Source: Pseudomonas lalucatii
GTDB lineage: Bacteria > Pseudomonadota > Gammaproteobacteria > Pseudomonadales > Pseudomonadaceae
Direction of reading: 5' to 3'
Length of the DNA: 64,000 nucleotides
NCBI RefSeq assembly: GCF_018398425.1
Contig: NZ_JADPMV010000001.1
Location: forward strand, 620,001 to 684,000
Shown: in pieces, positions 23,209 through 32,757 of the stretch
Layout of the letters: each line of letters starts with the position of its first letter
Numbering within the stretch: position 1 is the stretch's first letter
Position numbers and translations under genes: made by a program
Notes under the pieces: generated by a model
The model's input: the letters and a program-made list of their open reading frames with translations, nothing else
Told to the model about the DNA's origin: nothing
Database searches by the model: none

Positions 23209-24459
23209 ATGAGAACACCTGAAACCCGCAGCGGGCGCACCGGCGCGCTGCTGGCCGCCTGCCTGCTGGCCCTGCCCGCCTGGGCGGCCGCCCTGACCCT
23301 GGACGAAGCCCTGCAGCTGGCCGAGCGACAGGCGCCCTCGCTGGCCGCCCAGGCAGCCGGCGTCGACGCCGCCCGCAACGCGGCCATTCCCGCCGGCGAA
23401 CTGCCGGACCCCAAGCTGCTGCTCGGCCTGCAGAACGTCCCCGCCGAAGGCCCCGACCGCGGCAGCCTCAACAGCGACTTCATGACCATGCAGATGGTCG
23501 GCGTCATGCAGGAGGTGCCCAATCGCGCCAAGCGCCGGGCACGGGTAGAGGTGGCCCAGGCCGGTATCCGGCGGGCCGACGCCGAGCAGCGGATCGAGCG
23601 GCTCAGGGTCAGACGGGAAACCGCCATGGCCTGGATCTCGACCCTGGCCGTCGAGCAGAAGCTCGACCTGTTCGCCAACCTCTACGAGGAGAACCGCCTG
23701 CTCGCCAAGGCCGTGCAGGCGCGCATCGCCGGTGCTCGCGGCCAGGTCGCCGACAGCGTGGTGCCCAAGCAGGAGGCGGCCCTGCTGGCCGAGGAGGAAG
23801 ATCGGCTGATCGCCGCACGCACCCGGCAGCAGGCCGCACTGCGGCGCTGGATCGGCGAGACGGCCACGCAGGCACCGGTCGGCCGCCAGCCCCAGTGGCC
23901 GGTCGACGCCCAGCACTACCGCAGCCAGCTGCAGCGACACCCGGAGCTGAGCGCCTTCGCGCCCATGACCGAGGAGGCCGAGGCCAGGGTGCGCGAGGCG
24001 CTGGCGGACAAGCGCCCGGACTGGAGCTGGGAGCTGGACTACCAGCGCCGCGGCCGCGCGTTCGGCGACATGCTGAGCCTGCAGTTCAGCGTCGACCTGC
24101 CGCTGTTTCCGGGCGCCAGGCAGAACCCCAGGATCGCCGCGCGCCACGCCGAGCTGGACCGTGTACAGGCCGAACGCGAAGCGCTGGAACGCGAACATGC
24201 CGCGCAGCTGGCCGAGGACCTGGCCGAATACCAGCGCCTGGACCGCGCCGTGCAACGCAGCCAGGACAGCCTGCTGCCGCTGGCCGAGGAAAAGCGCGCC
24301 CTGACGATGGCCGGCTACCGCGCCGGCAGCGCCGAGCTCGGCGAGCTGGTGGCCGCCCGCCGCGAACTGATCGAAGCCCGCCTGCGCCATATCGACCTCG
24401 AGGAACAGCGCGCCCTGAGCAACGCCCGCCTGTACTTCGCCTATGGAGAATCCCCTTGA
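23209..24459 (+). CDS. cusC: Outer-membrane channel of Cu/Ag efflux system (CusC/TolC family)
   Basis: Outer-membrane efflux protein of 416 residues with a signal peptide (RTGALLAACLLALPAWAAA). TolC-type repeats are visible as TLDEALQLAERQAPSLAAQ and long Ala/Glu/Arg-rich helices with GYRAGSAELGELVAARRELIEARLR near the C-terminus. The ATG at 23209 gives the proper signal sequence; upstream in-frame codons are Arg-rich. Its stop overlaps the cusB start by one base (TGATG). No N-terminal lipoprotein Cys typical of E. coli CusC is evident, so it is closer to CzcC-type members. Confidence 0.88.
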   Translation: MRTPETRSGRTGALLAACLLALPAWAAALTLDEALQLAERQAPSLAAQAAGVDAARNAAIPAGELPDPKLLLGLQNVPAEGPDRGSLNSDFMTMQMVGVMQEVPNRAKRRARVEVAQAGIRRADAEQRIERLRVRRETAMAWISTLAVEQKLDLFANLYEENRLLAKAVQARIAGARGQVADSVVPKQEAALLAEEEDRLIAARTRQQAALRRWIGETATQAPVGRQPQWPVDAQHYRSQLQRHPELSAFAPMTEEAEARVREALADKRPDWSWELDYQRRGRAFGDMLSLQFSVDLPLFPGARQNPRIAARHAELDRVQAEREALEREHAAQLAEDLAEYQRLDRAVQRSQDSLLPLAEEKRALTMAGYRAGSAELGELVAARRELIEARLRHIDLEEQRALSNARLYFAYGESP

Positions 24460-25934
24460 TGAGCACTCGAATCATGCAAGGCGCCGTGCTTGCCGGCCTG
24501 GCGCTCGCCATCGGCGCCCTCGGCGGCTACGGCCTCGCCAGACAGGCCGGCGCCCCCGCCGCCGACACCGCGGCAGCGGCGCCCGCCCCGCAAGGCGAGG
24601 TGCTGTACTGGTACGACCCCATGTACCCGCAACAGAAGTTCGACCAACCCGGCAAGTCGCCCTTCATGGACATGCAGCTGGTGCCCCGCTATGCCGACGG
24701 CGCCGGCGACAGCGCCGCGGTCAGCATCGATGCCAGCGTCGCCCAGAATCTCGGCATGCGCCTGGCCCCGGTCACCCGCGAGGCCATGAGCGGCAGCCTG
24801 GAGGTGGTCGGCAGCCTGACCTTCAACAGCCGCGATGTCGCCGTGGTGCAGGCGCGCAGCGGCGGTTTCGTCGAGCGGGTCTACCCGCTGGCGCCGGACG
24901 ACCTGCTGGCCGCCGGCGCGCCCCTGGCCGAGCTGCTGGTGCCCGCCTGGGCCCAGGCCCAGGAGGAGTTCCTCGCCCTGCGCGCCACGGCCGAGCCCGA
25001 GCTGCTGGCCGCCGCGCGCCAGGGCATGCGCCTGGCCGGCATGCCGGCCGCACTGATCGAGCAGGTGGCGCGCAGCGGCAGGGTGCAGACGCTGTGGACG
25101 GCCACCAGCCCCATCGCCGGGGTACTGCAGACCCTCGAGGTGCGCGCCGGCATGACCCTGGCTGCAGGCGAGCCGCTGGCGACCATCAACGGCCTGGCCA
25201 GCGTGTGGCTGGACGCCGCGGTGCCCGAGGCCCAGGCCCAGGGCCTGGCGCCCGGCCAGAGGGTCGAGGTGCGCCTGCCGGCCTTGCCCGGCGAGGTGCT
25301 GGAAGGACGCATCGAGCGCATCCTGCCCGAGGCCAACCTGGACAGCCGCACCCTGCGGGTCAGGGTCGCACTGGCCAACCCCGATGGCCGCCTGCGGCCG
25401 GGGCTGACCGCCCAGGTGCGCCTGGCCCGCCCGGCCGAGCGGGCCGCGCTGTGGGTGCCGAGCGAGGCGGTGATCCGCACCGGCCGCCGTGCCCTGGTGA
25501 TGCTCGCCGAGGATGGCGGACGCTACCGCCCGGCCGAGGTCCGCCTGGGCCGCGAGACCGGCGACAAGACCCAGGTCCTCGAAGGCCTGCAGGAAGGCCA
25601 GCGGGTGGTCGCCTCCGGGCAGTTCCTGCTCGACTCCGAGGCCAGCCTGCGCGGCATCCTCGCCCGGGGCCTGGACGGTCCCCAGACGCCCGCCGCCCAG
25701 CCGGCCCTGCACGAGGCCGAAGGCCGGGTCATCGCCATCGACGGCGACTCGCTGCGTCTCGCCCACGGCCCGTTCAAGACCCTCGGCATGCCGGGCATGA
25801 CCATGAGCTTCCCGCTGGCCGATCCGGCCTTGGCCCAGGGCATCCAGACCGGCGAGCGGGTGCGCGTCGGCGTACGCCAGAGCGATGAGGGCCTGCTGAT
25901 CGAGCGCCTGGAGAAGCTCGAGGTGCAGCCATGA
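24459..25934 (+). CDS. cusB: Cu/Ag efflux membrane-fusion protein with fused CusF-like domain
   Basis: Periplasmic adaptor of 491 residues that joins CusA to the outer-membrane channel. N-terminal anchor/signal, then a heavy-metal-binding domain [13 protein letters not shown]...[11 protein letters not shown] (about 48-80, Met-rich, a Cu/Ag signature), the biotinyl-lipoyl and beta-barrel adaptor region, and a C-terminal domain of about 70 residues (EGRVIAIDG...[14 protein letters not shown]) matching CusF-type metallochaperones. Thus the chaperone that is a separate protein in E. coli is fused here. Overlaps cusA by 4 bases. Confidence 0.93.
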   Translation: MSTRIMQGAVLAGLALAIGALGGYGLARQAGAPAADTAAAAPAPQGEVLYWYDPMYPQQKFDQPGKSPFMDMQLVPRYADGAGDSAAVSIDASVAQNLGMRLAPVTREAMSGSLEVVGSLTFNSRDVAVVQARSGGFVERVYPLAPDDLLAAGAPLAELLVPAWAQAQEEFLALRATAEPELLAAARQGMRLAGMPAALIEQVARSGRVQTLWTATSPIAGVLQTLEVRAGMTLAAGEPLATINGLASVWLDAAVPEAQAQGLAPGQRVEVRLPALPGEVLEGRIERILPEANLDSRTLRVRVALANPDGRLRPGLTAQVRLARPAERAALWVPSEAVIRTGRRALVMLAEDGGRYRPAEVRLGRETGDKTQVLEGLQEGQRVVASGQFLLDSEASLRGILARGLDGPQTPAAQPALHEAEGRVIAIDGDSLRLAHGPFKTLGMPGMTMSFPLADPALAQGIQTGERVRVGVRQSDEGLLIERLEKLEVQP

Positions 25935-28900
25935 TCGCCGCCCTGATCCGCTGGTCGGTGGGCAACCGCCTGCTGGTGCTGCTGGCCACCCTGTTCGCCA
26001 CCGCCTGGGGCGTCTGGTCGCTGCAGAACACCCCCATCGATGCGCTGCCCGACCTGTCCGACGTGCAGGTGATCATCCGCACCCCCTACCCCGGCCAGGC
26101 CCCGCAGATCGTCGAGAATCAGGTCACCTACCCCCTGGCCACCACCATGCTCGCGGTGCCGGGGGCGAAGACGGTGCGCGCCTATTCGTTCTTCGGCGAC
26201 AGCTTCGTCTATGTGCTGTTCGAGGACGGCACCGACCTGTACTGGGCGCGCTCGCGGGTGCTGGAATACCTCAGCCAGGTGCAGAGCCGCCTGCCGGCCG
26301 GCGCCAAACCGGCCCTGGGGCCGGACGCCACCGGGGTCGGCTGGATCTACCAGTACGCCCTGGTCGATCGCAGCGGGCGGCATGACCTGGCCCAGCTGCG
26401 CGCCCTGCAGGACTGGTTTCTCAAGTTCGAACTGAAGACCCTGGCCAACGTCGCCGAGGTGGCGACCATCGGCGGCATGGTCAAGCAGTACCAGGTACAG
26501 CTCGACCCGCTCAAGCTGGCCAGCCTGGGCATCACCCAGGCCGAGGTGACGGCGGCCATCGGCCGCGCCAACCAGGAAACCGGCGGTGCGCTGCTGGAGC
26601 TGGCGGAGACCGAGTTCATGGTGCGCGCCTCCGGCTACCTGCAGACGCTGGCGGACTTCCGCGCCATTCCCCTGCGCCTGGATCGCGGCGGCGTGCCGGT
26701 GACCCTCGGCGACGTGGCGCACATCCAGCTCGGCCCGGAGATGCGCCGCGGCATCGCCGAGCTGGACGGCGAGGGCGAAGTGGTCGGCGGCGTGGTGATC
26801 CTGCGCAGCGGCAAGAACGCCCGCGCCACCATCGCCGCGGTCAAGACCAAGCTCGAGGCGCTCGAGGCCAGCCTGCCGGAGGGGGTGGAGATCGTCACCA
26901 CCTATGACCGCAGCCAGCTGATCGACCGCGCGGTACGCAACCTGGGCGAAAAGCTGGTGGAGGAGTTCATCGTCGTCGCCCTGGTCTGCGCCCTGTTCCT
27001 CTGGCACCTGCGCTCCTCCCTGGTGGCCATCGTCTCCCTGCCGGTCGGCGTGCTGATCGCCTTCGCGGTCATGCAGCAGCAGGGCATCAACGCCAACATC
27101 ATGTCCCTCGGCGGCATCGCCATCGCCATCGGCGCGATGGTCGACGCCGCGGTGGTGATGATCGAGAACGCCCACAAGAAGGTCGAGGCCTGGCGCGAGG
27201 CCCATCCCGGCGAGGAGCTCAAGGGCGAGCAGCACTGGCAGGTGATGACCGCGGCGGCGGTGGAGGTCGGCCCGGCGCTGTTCTTCTGCCTGCTGATCAT
27301 CACCCTGTCGTTCGTCCCGGTGTTCACCCTGCAGGCCCAGGAGGGCCGTCTGTTCGGCCCCCTGGCCTTCACCAAGACCTACGCCATGGCCGCCGCCGCC
27401 GGCCTGTCGGTGACCCTGGTGCCGGTGCTGATGGGCTACTGGATTCGCGGGCGGATTCCCTCCGAGGCGCGCAACCCGCTGAACCGCGGGCTGATCCGCC
27501 TCTACCAGCCGGCCCTGGAAGGGGTGCTGCGCTGGCCCAGGACCACGCTGCTGGTGGCCGTGCTGGTGTTCCTCAGCGCCCTGTGGCCCCTGTCACGCCT
27601 GGGCGGCGAGTTCCTGCCGCCGCTGGACGAGGGCGACCTGCTGTACATGCCCTCGGCCCTGCCCGGGCTGTCGGCGCAGCAAGCCGCGCAGCTGCTGCAG
27701 CAGACCGACCGGCTGATCAAGACGGTGCCGGAAGTCGCCCACGTGTTCGGCAAGGCCGGCCGCGCCGAGACCGCCACCGACCCGGCGCCGCTGGAGATGT
27801 TCGAGACCACCATCGCTTTCAAGCCCCAGGAGCAATGGCGCGCCGGCATGACGCCGGACAGGCTGGTGGAGGAGCTGGACCGGGTGGTGCAGGTGCCGGG
27901 GCTGACCAATATCTGGATTCCGCCGATCCGCAACCGCATCGACATGCTCGCCACCGGTATCAAGAGCCCGATCGGGGTTAAGGTCGCCGGCAGCGACCTG
28001 GCGCAGATCGACGAGACCACCCAGGCCATCGAGCAGGTGGCCAAGCAGGTGCCGGGGGTCAGCTCGGCGCTGGCCGAGCGCCTCACCGGCGGCCGCTACA
28101 TCGACGTCGACATCGACCGCCAGGCCGCGGCGCGCTATGGCCTGAACATCGCCGATGTACAGGCCATAGTCGCCGGCGCCATCGGTGGCGAGAATATCGG
28201 CGAGACCATCGAGGGTCTGGCGCGTTTCCCCATCAGCCTGCGCTATCCGCGGGAATGGCGCGACTCCCTGGGCGGCCTGGAACAACTGCCGATCTACACC
28301 CCCCAGGGCAGCCAGATCACCCTCGGCACGGTGGCGCGCATCGCGGTCAGCGACGGCCCGCCGATGCTCAAGAGCGAGAACGCGCGGCCCTCGGGCTGGG
28401 TCTACGTGGACGTGCGCGGCCGTGACCTGGCCTCGGTGGTGGCCGACCTGCGCGGCGCCATCGAGCAGCAGGTGCGCCTGCAGCCGGGCGTCAGCCTGAG
28501 CTACTCGGGGCAGTTCGAGTTCCTCGAGCGGGCCAACGCACGGCTCAAGCTGGTGGTGCCGGCCACCCTGCTGATCATCTTCGTGCTGCTCTACCTGTGC
28601 TTCGCCCGCTTCAGCGAGGCGGCGCTGATCATGCTCACCCTGCCCTTCGCCCTGGTCGGTGGAGTCTGGTTCCTCTACCTGCTGGGCTACAACCTGTCGG
28701 TGGCCACCGGGGTCGGTTTCATCGCCCTGGCCGGGGTCGCCGCCGAGTTCGGCGTGATCATGCTGCTGTACCTGAAGAACGCCTGGGAGGCGAGCCAGGC
28801 GGCTGGCCATCACGGCGAGAACGCGCTGCTCGAGGCGATTCGCGAGGGCGCCGTGCAGCGCGTACGGCCCAAGGCCATGACCGTGGCGGTGATCATCGCC

Positions 28901-29098
28901 GGCCTGTTGCCGATCCTGCTCGGCAGCGGCACCGGCAGCGAGGTGATGAGCCGCATCGCCGCGCCCATGGTCGGCGGCATGCTCAGCGCGCCGCTGCTGT
29001 CGCTGTTCGTGCTGCCGGCGGCCTACCGCCTGATGCACGGCCGCGGCGTGGCGCGGGCCGGTGCCACAGGCGCCCTGCCGGCGGCCGCGAGCGACTAG
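25931..29098 (+). CDS. cusA: Cu(I)/Ag(I) RND efflux pump
   Basis: Proton-driven heavy-metal exporter of the HME-RND family, 1055 residues with twelve membrane helices in the usual 1+5+1+5 plan. The three Met residues that carry Cu/Ag in CusA are in conserved settings: [29 protein letters not shown] and [14 protein letters not shown]. This supports Cu/Ag over Zn/Co/Cd. Last gene of the copper block; its stop overlaps by 4 bases the tail of a LysR gene on the other strand. Confidence 0.95.
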   Translation: MIAALIRWSVGNRLLVLLATLFATAWGVWSLQNTPIDALPDLSDVQVIIRTPYPGQAPQIVENQVTYPLATTMLAVPGAKTVRAYSFFGDSFVYVLFEDGTDLYWARSRVLEYLSQVQSRLPAGAKPALGPDATGVGWIYQYALVDRSGRHDLAQLRALQDWFLKFELKTLANVAEVATIGGMVKQYQVQLDPLKLASLGITQAEVTAAIGRANQETGGALLELAETEFMVRASGYLQTLADFRAIPLRLDRGGVPVTLGDVAHIQLGPEMRRGIAELDGEGEVVGGVVILRSGKNARATIAAVKTKLEALEASLPEGVEIVTTYDRSQLIDRAVRNLGEKLVEEFIVVALVCALFLWHLRSSLVAIVSLPVGVLIAFAVMQQQGINANIMSLGGIAIAIGAMVDAAVVMIENAHKKVEAWREAHPGEELKGEQHWQVMTAAAVEVGPALFFCLLIITLSFVPVFTLQAQEGRLFGPLAFTKTYAMAAAAGLSVTLVPVLMGYWIRGRIPSEARNPLNRGLIRLYQPALEGVLRWPRTTLLVAVLVFLSALWPLSRLGGEFLPPLDEGDLLYMPSALPGLSAQQAAQLLQQTDRLIKTVPEVAHVFGKAGRAETATDPAPLEMFETTIAFKPQEQWRAGMTPDRLVEELDRVVQVPGLTNIWIPPIRNRIDMLATGIKSPIGVKVAGSDLAQIDETTQAIEQVAKQVPGVSSALAERLTGGRYIDVDIDRQAAARYGLNIADVQAIVAGAIGGENIGETIEGLARFPISLRYPREWRDSLGGLEQLPIYTPQGSQITLGTVARIAVSDGPPMLKSENARPSGWVYVDVRGRDLASVVADLRGAIEQQVRLQPGVSLSYSGQFEFLERANARLKLVVPATLLIIFVLLYLCFARFSEAALIMLTLPFALVGGVWFLYLLGYNLSVATGVGFIALAGVAAEFGVIMLLYLKNAWEASQAAGHHGENALLEAIREGAVQRVRPKAMTVAVIIAGLLPILLGSGTGSEVMSRIAAPMVGGMLSAPLLSLFVLPAAYRLMHGRGVARAGATGALPAAASD

Positions 29099-29988
29099 CC
29101 GCTCGGGCCGAGGCGGCCGGCGAGGTAGTCGAGGAAGCAGCCGATGCGCGAGGCCAGCGCGGTGTTGCGGTAGTACACCGCGTGGATCGCCTGGCGCACC
29201 TCGACGGTGGCCTGTGGCAGCAGCTGTACCAGCTCGCCGCGGGCGCGGTCGCCACGGGTCATGAAATCGGCCAGGCAGACGATGCCGGCGCCGGCCAGGG
29301 CCAGTTGGCGCAGGGTCTCGCCGCTGGAGGCCACAAGGCTGGGGCTGATCGCCAGGCTGTCGCCCAGCGCGTGGCGCAGCGGCCAGTGGTTGAGGCTGTC
29401 CGGCTGGGTGAAGCCGAGCAGGCTGTGACCGGCCAGCGCCTCGACGCTCTGCGGCGTGCCATGGGCCGCCAGATAGGCCGGGCTGGCGAGCACGCGCAGA
29501 CGGTTGCTGCCCAGCGGGCGGGCATGCAGGCTCGAGTCGCGCAGCGCACCGATGCGGATGGCGACATCGGTGCGCTGCTCGAGCAGGTCGATGATGCGCT
29601 CGCTGCTGTGCAGCTCCAGCTGGATCTGCGGGTACTGCCGGCGAAAATCCTCGATCAGCGGCACCACCACATGCAGCATGAAAGGCGCCGCGGCATTCAC
29701 CCGCAGGCGCCCTGCCGGCTGCTGGCGGCGCAGAGCCATCTGCTCTTCGGCCTCGTCCACCGCAGCGACGATCCGCCGCGCCTGGACGAGGAACACCTGG
29801 CCCTCCTCGGTCAGCTCCAGGCGGCGGGTGGTACGGCGCAGCAGGGTGGTCTCGAGCTTGGTTTCCAGGCGGCCCAGGGCACGACTGATGCCCGAGGTGG
29901 TCTGCGCCAATTGCTCGGCCGCAGCGGTGATGGAGCCGCTGTCGACCACATGGATAAAGGCTTGCAGCTCGTCCAGGGTGCTTTTCAT
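29095..29988 (-). CDS. LysR-family transcriptional regulator
   Basis: 297 residues: N-terminal winged helix-turn-helix ([38 protein letters not shown]) and a C-terminal effector-binding domain. Divergent from an MFS transporter across 101 bases, with an inverted repeat TTGA-N7-TCAA in the spacer near its own start; it probably controls the transporter. Effector unknown. The CrgA/PA-type cluster of LysR proteins often works this way with efflux permeases. Confidence 0.9.
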   Translation of the reverse strand: MKSTLDELQAFIHVVDSGSITAAAEQLAQTTSGISRALGRLETKLETTLLRRTTRRLELTEEGQVFLVQARRIVAAVDEAEEQMALRRQQPAGRLRVNAAAPFMLHVVVPLIEDFRRQYPQIQLELHSSERIIDLLEQRTDVAIRIGALRDSSLHARPLGSNRLRVLASPAYLAAHGTPQSVEALAGHSLLGFTQPDSLNHWPLRHALGDSLAISPSLVASSGETLRQLALAGAGIVCLADFMTRGDRARGELVQLLPQATVEVRQAIHAVYYRNTALASRIGCFLDYLAGRLGPSG

Positions 29989-29990
29989 TG

Positions 29991-30005
29991 TTGAATATTA
30001 ATCAA
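29991..30005. promoter_or_regulatory. LysR-type operator candidate
   Basis: TTGAATATTAATCAA, an inverted repeat TTGA-N7-TCAA 2 bases upstream of the LysR start codon, AT-rich and of T-N11-A form. Position fits autoregulation and control of the divergent MFS gene. Confidence 0.5.
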
Positions 30006-30089
30006 ATATCTTCTGCCTGAAACCCGGTTTTTCTGCATGAGTCCGCGTCGGACACTGCGCGCCATTCATCCAGAACCGGAGTTTTTGCC

Positions 30090-31292
30090 ATGCCCATTGC
30101 CCTCCTGGCGCTGACCCTCAGCGCCTTCGCCATCGGTACGACTGAGTTCGTTATCGTTGGTCTGATTCCCACTATTGCCGCCGATCTCGGTGTAAGCCTG
30201 CCTTCCGCCGGCCTGCTGGTCAGCCTCTACGCCCTCGGCGTGGCGATCGGCGCGCCGCTGCTCACCGCGCTGACCGGCAAGCTGCCGCGCAAGCGCCTGC
30301 TGCTGGGGCTGATGGTGTTGTTCACCGGCGGCAACCTGCTGGCCTGGCAGGCACCTGGCTACGAATCGCTGATCGTCGCGCGCATCGTCACCGGCCTGGC
30401 CCATGGGGTGTTCTTCTCCATCGGCTCGACCATCGCCACCAGCCTGGTGGCGAAGGAGAAAGCCGCCAGCGCCATCGCCATCATGTTCACCGGCCTGACC
30501 GTGGCCCTGGTCACCGGCGTGCCGCTGGGCACCTTTATCGGCCAGCACTTCGGCTGGCGCGAGACCTTCCTGGCGGTCTCCGCCCTGGGCCTGATCGCCT
30601 TCGTCGGCAGCCTGCTGTTCGTGCCGCGCGACATTCCCCAGGGCAAGCCCGCCGCGCTGCTGCAGCAACTGGCGGTGCTCAAGCAGCCGCGGCTGCTGCT
30701 GGTGTATGGGATGACGGCGCTGGGCTACGGCGGCACCTTCACCGCCTTCACCTTCCTCGCGCCGATTCTGCAGGACATCGCCGGCTTCAGCGCCGGGGCC
30801 GTCAGCCTGGTGTTGCTGGTGTACGGCCTGTCGGTGGCGGTGGGCAATATCTGGGGCGGCAAGCTGGCCGACCGCAAGGGGCCGATAGAGGCCCTGAAAC
30901 TGATCTTCCTGCTGCTCGCCGGGGTGCTCCTGCTGCTCACCTTCACCGCCAGCAATCCCTGGCTGGCACTCGGCACCGTGCTGCTGTGGGGCGCGCTGGC
31001 CTTCGGCAACGTGCCGGGCCTGCAGCTGTATGTGGTGCGCCAGGCCGAGCGCCATGCGCCGCACGCCGTGGACGTGGCCTCGGGCCTGAACATCGCCGCC
31101 TTCAACCTCGGCATCGCCGGCGGCGCCTGGGGCGGCGGGCTGATCGTCAGCCAGCTCGGCCTGATCCACACCGCCTGGATCGGCGCCCTGGTGGTGCTGC
31201 TGGCCCTGGCCCTGACTGCCTGGAGCGGCCACCTGGATCGCCAGGGCAGCCTCCAGACGACCGCGGACGGCACACTGGCCGCCGATCACTAA
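30090..31292 (+). CDS. MFS transporter, DHA1 family (AraJ/YdhP-like)
   Basis: Inner-membrane permease of 400 residues with twelve hydrophobic helices. The start ALLALTLSAFAIGTTEFVIVGLIPTIA is typical of the arabinose-efflux/chloramphenicol-type DHA1 group; helix 2-3 loop LTGKLPRKRLLLG and helix 4 ARIVTGLAHGVFF follow. Likely exports a small organic compound. Divergent from, and likely regulated by, the LysR protein. Confidence 0.9.
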   Translation: MPIALLALTLSAFAIGTTEFVIVGLIPTIAADLGVSLPSAGLLVSLYALGVAIGAPLLTALTGKLPRKRLLLGLMVLFTGGNLLAWQAPGYESLIVARIVTGLAHGVFFSIGSTIATSLVAKEKAASAIAIMFTGLTVALVTGVPLGTFIGQHFGWRETFLAVSALGLIAFVGSLLFVPRDIPQGKPAALLQQLAVLKQPRLLLVYGMTALGYGGTFTAFTFLAPILQDIAGFSAGAVSLVLLVYGLSVAVGNIWGGKLADRKGPIEALKLIFLLLAGVLLLLTFTASNPWLALGTVLLWGALAFGNVPGLQLYVVRQAERHAPHAVDVASGLNIAAFNLGIAGGAWGGGLIVSQLGLIHTAWIGALVVLLALALTAWSGHLDRQGSLQTTADGTLAADH

Positions 31293-31313
31293 AGCGCACG
31301 GTAAGCGTCGCCC

Positions 31314-31727
31314 TCAGAAATCCACCTTGCCCCGCCCCGCCTTGATCGCCCCGCGCTTGGTTTTACCTTCCAGCCGGCGTTTCTTCGAGCCCAGGGTCGG
31401 CTTGGTCGGGCGGCGGGCCTTCTCGGTCTTGCCGGCGCTGCGGATCAGCTCGGCCAGGCGCTCCAGGGCATCGGCGCGGTTCTGCTCCTGGGTGCGGTAC
31501 TGCTGGGCCTTGATGACGATCACGCCGCCGGCGGTGATGCGGCTGTCGCGCAGGGCCAGCAGGCGCTCCTTGTAGAACGGCGGCAGCGACGAGGCCTGGC
31601 TGTCGAAGCGCAGGTGCACGGCGCTGGACACCTTGTTGACGTTCTGCCCGCCGGCGCCCTGGGCACGGATGGCAGTCAGCTCGACTTCATCGTCGGGCAG
31701 GTGGACGCTGTTGGAGATCACCAGCAT
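31314..31727 (-). CDS. arfB: Peptidyl-tRNA hydrolase ArfB (ribosome rescue)
   Basis: Rescues stalled ribosomes by hydrolysing peptidyl-tRNA. 137 residues; catalytic GGQ in [23 protein letters not shown] and a basic C-terminal tail ([22 protein letters not shown]...) that enters the empty mRNA channel. Length and both features match ArfB (YaeJ) and not full release factors. Downstream of a VOC gene by 40 bases on the same strand. Confidence 0.95.
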   Translation of the reverse strand: MLVISNSVHLPDDEVELTAIRAQGAGGQNVNKVSSAVHLRFDSQASSLPPFYKERLLALRDSRITAGGVIVIKAQQYRTQEQNRADALERLAELIRSAGKTEKARRPTKPTLGSKKRRLEGKTKRGAIKAGRGKVDF

Positions 31728-31767
31728 GGCGGGGTCTTGGCGAGGAAGGTGTGCCCAGGATACCCCA

Positions 31768-32322
31768 TCAGCGCTCGCCAAACGCCTCGCCATGCTCCCG
31801 GCGCCATTGCGCCACGGGCCGGAAGCCGGGCCGCCCGCGGAGCTGTTGCTCGGTGAAGGCCAGCAGTTGCGCGTCGTCCCGCTCCAGGTCGATGGCGAAC
31901 CTGCAGGGCTGGTCGACATGCCAGGGCGTGTCGGCGAACACCTCCAGGCGGTTGCCCTCCGGGTCGCGGAAGTAGATCGACCAGGTGCTGCCGTGGGACA
32001 CCGCGTCCACGGCCACGCCGGCCTCCGCGCGCAGCGCCTGGTAGAAGCGGCGCACTCCGGCGAGGTCCGCGACACGGAAGGAGATGTGATCGAGGGGGCT
32101 GTCCGTGGGTCGCCCGGACGGCCGCGGGTTGAGCACCAGCTGGTGGTGCTCGCCGGCATTGCGGCTGAGGAACACCATGGCGTCCGCGCCGGCGCCCCTG
32201 TCGGTGACGATGAAGCCGAGGCAGGCGGTGTAGAAGGCCTCCATGCGCGCCGCATCGCGCACATAGAGTTCGAAATGACTCAGGGCCAGATCGGGAAAAG
32301 CCGTTGCGTGGGCCTCGCTCAT
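31768..32322 (-). CDS. VOC-superfamily protein (glyoxalase/dioxygenase fold)
   Basis: 184 residues. One vicinal-oxygen-chelate domain: [24 protein letters not shown], then [20 protein letters not shown] and [23 protein letters not shown], giving His and Glu metal ligands in the expected places. The C-terminal 45 residues are extra. Reaction unknown; resembles glyoxalase-type or ring-cleaving enzymes without enough context to choose. Start MSEAHATAF selected as the first Met before the domain. Confidence 0.82.
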   Translation of the reverse strand: MSEAHATAFPDLALSHFELYVRDAARMEAFYTACLGFIVTDRGAGADAMVFLSRNAGEHHQLVLNPRPSGRPTDSPLDHISFRVADLAGVRRFYQALRAEAGVAVDAVSHGSTWSIYFRDPEGNRLEVFADTPWHVDQPCRFAIDLERDDAQLLAFTEQQLRGRPGFRPVAQWRREHGEAFGER

Positions 32323-32757
32323 GGTGGCCGGACTCCCTCGTTGCGCAGTGCTGGCAGGCTCGGCCGCTTCGCCAGGCAGGCTGACGCGCGGCTGCTTCCA
32401 GCATAGTGCCCTGCTTCGCTCGACACGGCCACGGGGCGCGTGGGCCTGCTCGACGCCGGCCGCCGCGCCTTCGCCGTCATGTGCCGGGCACCATGCGCGG
32501 CATTGCTTGCCACCGGGGCCCTGCCGGGATCCTGAATGCGCAGCAGACCGGAGCAGATGCACAAGGCGGCCTCACTGCAGTGCAGTTGTTCCCGCGCGGT
32601 TCTGGGCAGAACCCCCTGAAAATCCGGGACGTTAGGCAGCGGCACGCATTCGGCGCGCCATCTGATCCGCTTTTTAAATAAAAACCTGAGTCTGTTACCG
32701 AAGACGCCCCGGGTCGATCATGCCCCCGCCTGACCACTGCCAGAGGGGGCGATGCCC
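32323..32757. other. Intergenic region between VOC gene and ccoG
   Basis: About 430 bases with no convincing gene; open frames here lack coding character. Near 32669-32700 an AT-rich stretch (TTTTTAAATAAAAACC) precedes ccoG and may contain its promoter. I see no clear Anr/Fnr box (TTGAT-N4-ATCAA). Confidence 0.5.

Noticed and set aside
32319..32645. Minus-strand 108-codon frame in the VOC-ccoG gap
   Set aside because: No ribosome site, random-looking composition and overlap with the VOC start.
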